Assembly: GCA_963575745.1 (NCBI GenBank)
Contig: CAUYUJ010019593.1
Coordinates: 643,437-707,436, forward strand
Length of the DNA stretch: 64,000 nt
From: Prorocentrum cordatum
Taxonomy: Eukaryota > Sar > Dinophyceae > Prorocentrales > Prorocentraceae
Reading direction: 5' to 3'
A program made the translations under genes and the position numbers. The notes under the pieces are model-generated. The model made no database searches. It was not told where the DNA came from and worked only from the letters and a program-made list of their open reading frames with translations. This document shows, piece by piece, positions 63,588 to 64,000 of this stretch. Every line of letters begins with the position of its first letter. Within the stretch, counting starts at the first letter, position 1.

Positions 63588-64000
63588 TCGTATTTCCCGC
63601 GAACGAGAATGCGACGCTGCTCCAATTCTTGCTCAGCTGCTTCTTGACCATCGTCTTGCACTTGACCGTCGATGACGTGGCGAGCATCCTCTCTCTCTTC
63701 CAGAGCTGCATCGGACAGGACTTCCACCTCCCCGCCGACGAGGCGACCTCGCTTCTGATACCAGTTCCCTTGCAAGCATCACTTCAAGACCTCCAGGGCC
63801 CACCTCGGTCCCCTTCGACACGGACATCCTGGTCGACCACACCGACGAGCACAAGTACGTCGTTCTCAGTGCCGAGCTGGGCACCCACCTGGGCTCCTCC
63901 AACCTCCACGGCTTCAACTTCCACGGCCTCGACCCCGAGGAGGAGGAGGAGGAGGAGGAGGAGGAGGAGGAGGACGAGGAGGAGGAGGAGGACGACGAAC
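63588..64000 (+). CDS. uncharacterised protein segment, runs off the window
   Basis: The first part reads ENATLLQFLLSCFLTIVLHL then DDVASILSLFQSCIGQDFHL and ADEATSL. After about 63795 the best frame changes and reads FDTDILVDHTDEHKYVVLSA, ELGTHLGSSNLHGFNFHGLD, then a poly-Glu run encoded by GAG repeats to the window edge. The second part has almost exclusively G/C third positions. An intron or one-base shift lies at about 63745-63815. No known family; acidic C-terminal tail. Confidence 0.5.

Overview
The window reads as nuclear DNA of a dinoflagellate. The evidence is a 22-nt match (21/22) to the conserved dinoflagellate spliced leader at 1011-1032 (minus), five clusters of PPR repeats of the dinoflagellate type with the core ISACEKGGQWQQAL, high GC with strongly GC-biased third codon positions, very heavy GGA/CTC, CAT, CAA and GT microsatellites, long genes of dinoflagellate-only type, and no bacterial operon structure. 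Prorocentrum, for example P. cordatum, is my best guess from recalled protein style; that is inference, not something shown here. Most of the window is repeat DNA.

Layout. 0-2.6 kb: a PPR remnant, a relict spliced leader, minisatellites and one plus-strand exon. 2.8-6.8 kb: gene 1 (minus), a large protein with a CxxC-type finger near its N-terminus and two single-base frame breaks. 7.2-9.0 kb: degenerate arrays. 9.2-14.6 kb: gene 2 (minus), a multi-exon gene of about 1,250 or more codons with features suggestive of a transposase-like fold and one frame break. A 49-bp perfect palindrome lies at the end of its main open frame. 15.4-16.4 kb: an 11-unit, 101-bp minisatellite. 17.7-19.6 kb: microsatellites. 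20.5-21.2 kb: PPR gene. 21.5-26.3 kb: minisatellites, an AT-rich island and SINE-like units ending in CAA tracts. 26.8-30.0 kb: four tandem copies of a composite unit with two hairpins, abutting a PPR gene at 30.0-30.6 kb. 33.1 kb: a 150-bp near-perfect palindrome. 37.5-38.2 kb: PPR gene and a 154-bp MITE. 39.8-40.9 kb: a 320-365-bp satellite. 43.0-43.9 kb: the longest PPR gene. 44.2-44.8 kb: a 594-bp foldback element. 45-50 kb: several uncharacterised minus-strand coding pieces. 51.4-56.6 kb: a decayed non-LTR retrotransposon (zinc ribbon, coiled coil, endonuclease, reverse transcriptase) carrying two small insertions. 57-60 kb: GAT repeats, minisatellites and a 218-bp inverted-repeat element. 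62.8-64 kb: an inverted duplication of a coding segment, one arm split by a small inverted-repeat element.

Nearly all convincing coding sequence, including all five PPR clusters, both large genes and the retrotransposon, lies on the minus strand, as expected for the one-directional gene blocks of dinoflagellates. The genes do not form one pathway. The PPR proteins would act on organelle RNA, and the two large proteins have no established function. Exon limits are approximate because dinoflagellate splice sites are often non-canonical and several frames are broken by one-base indels, which could be decay or sequence error.
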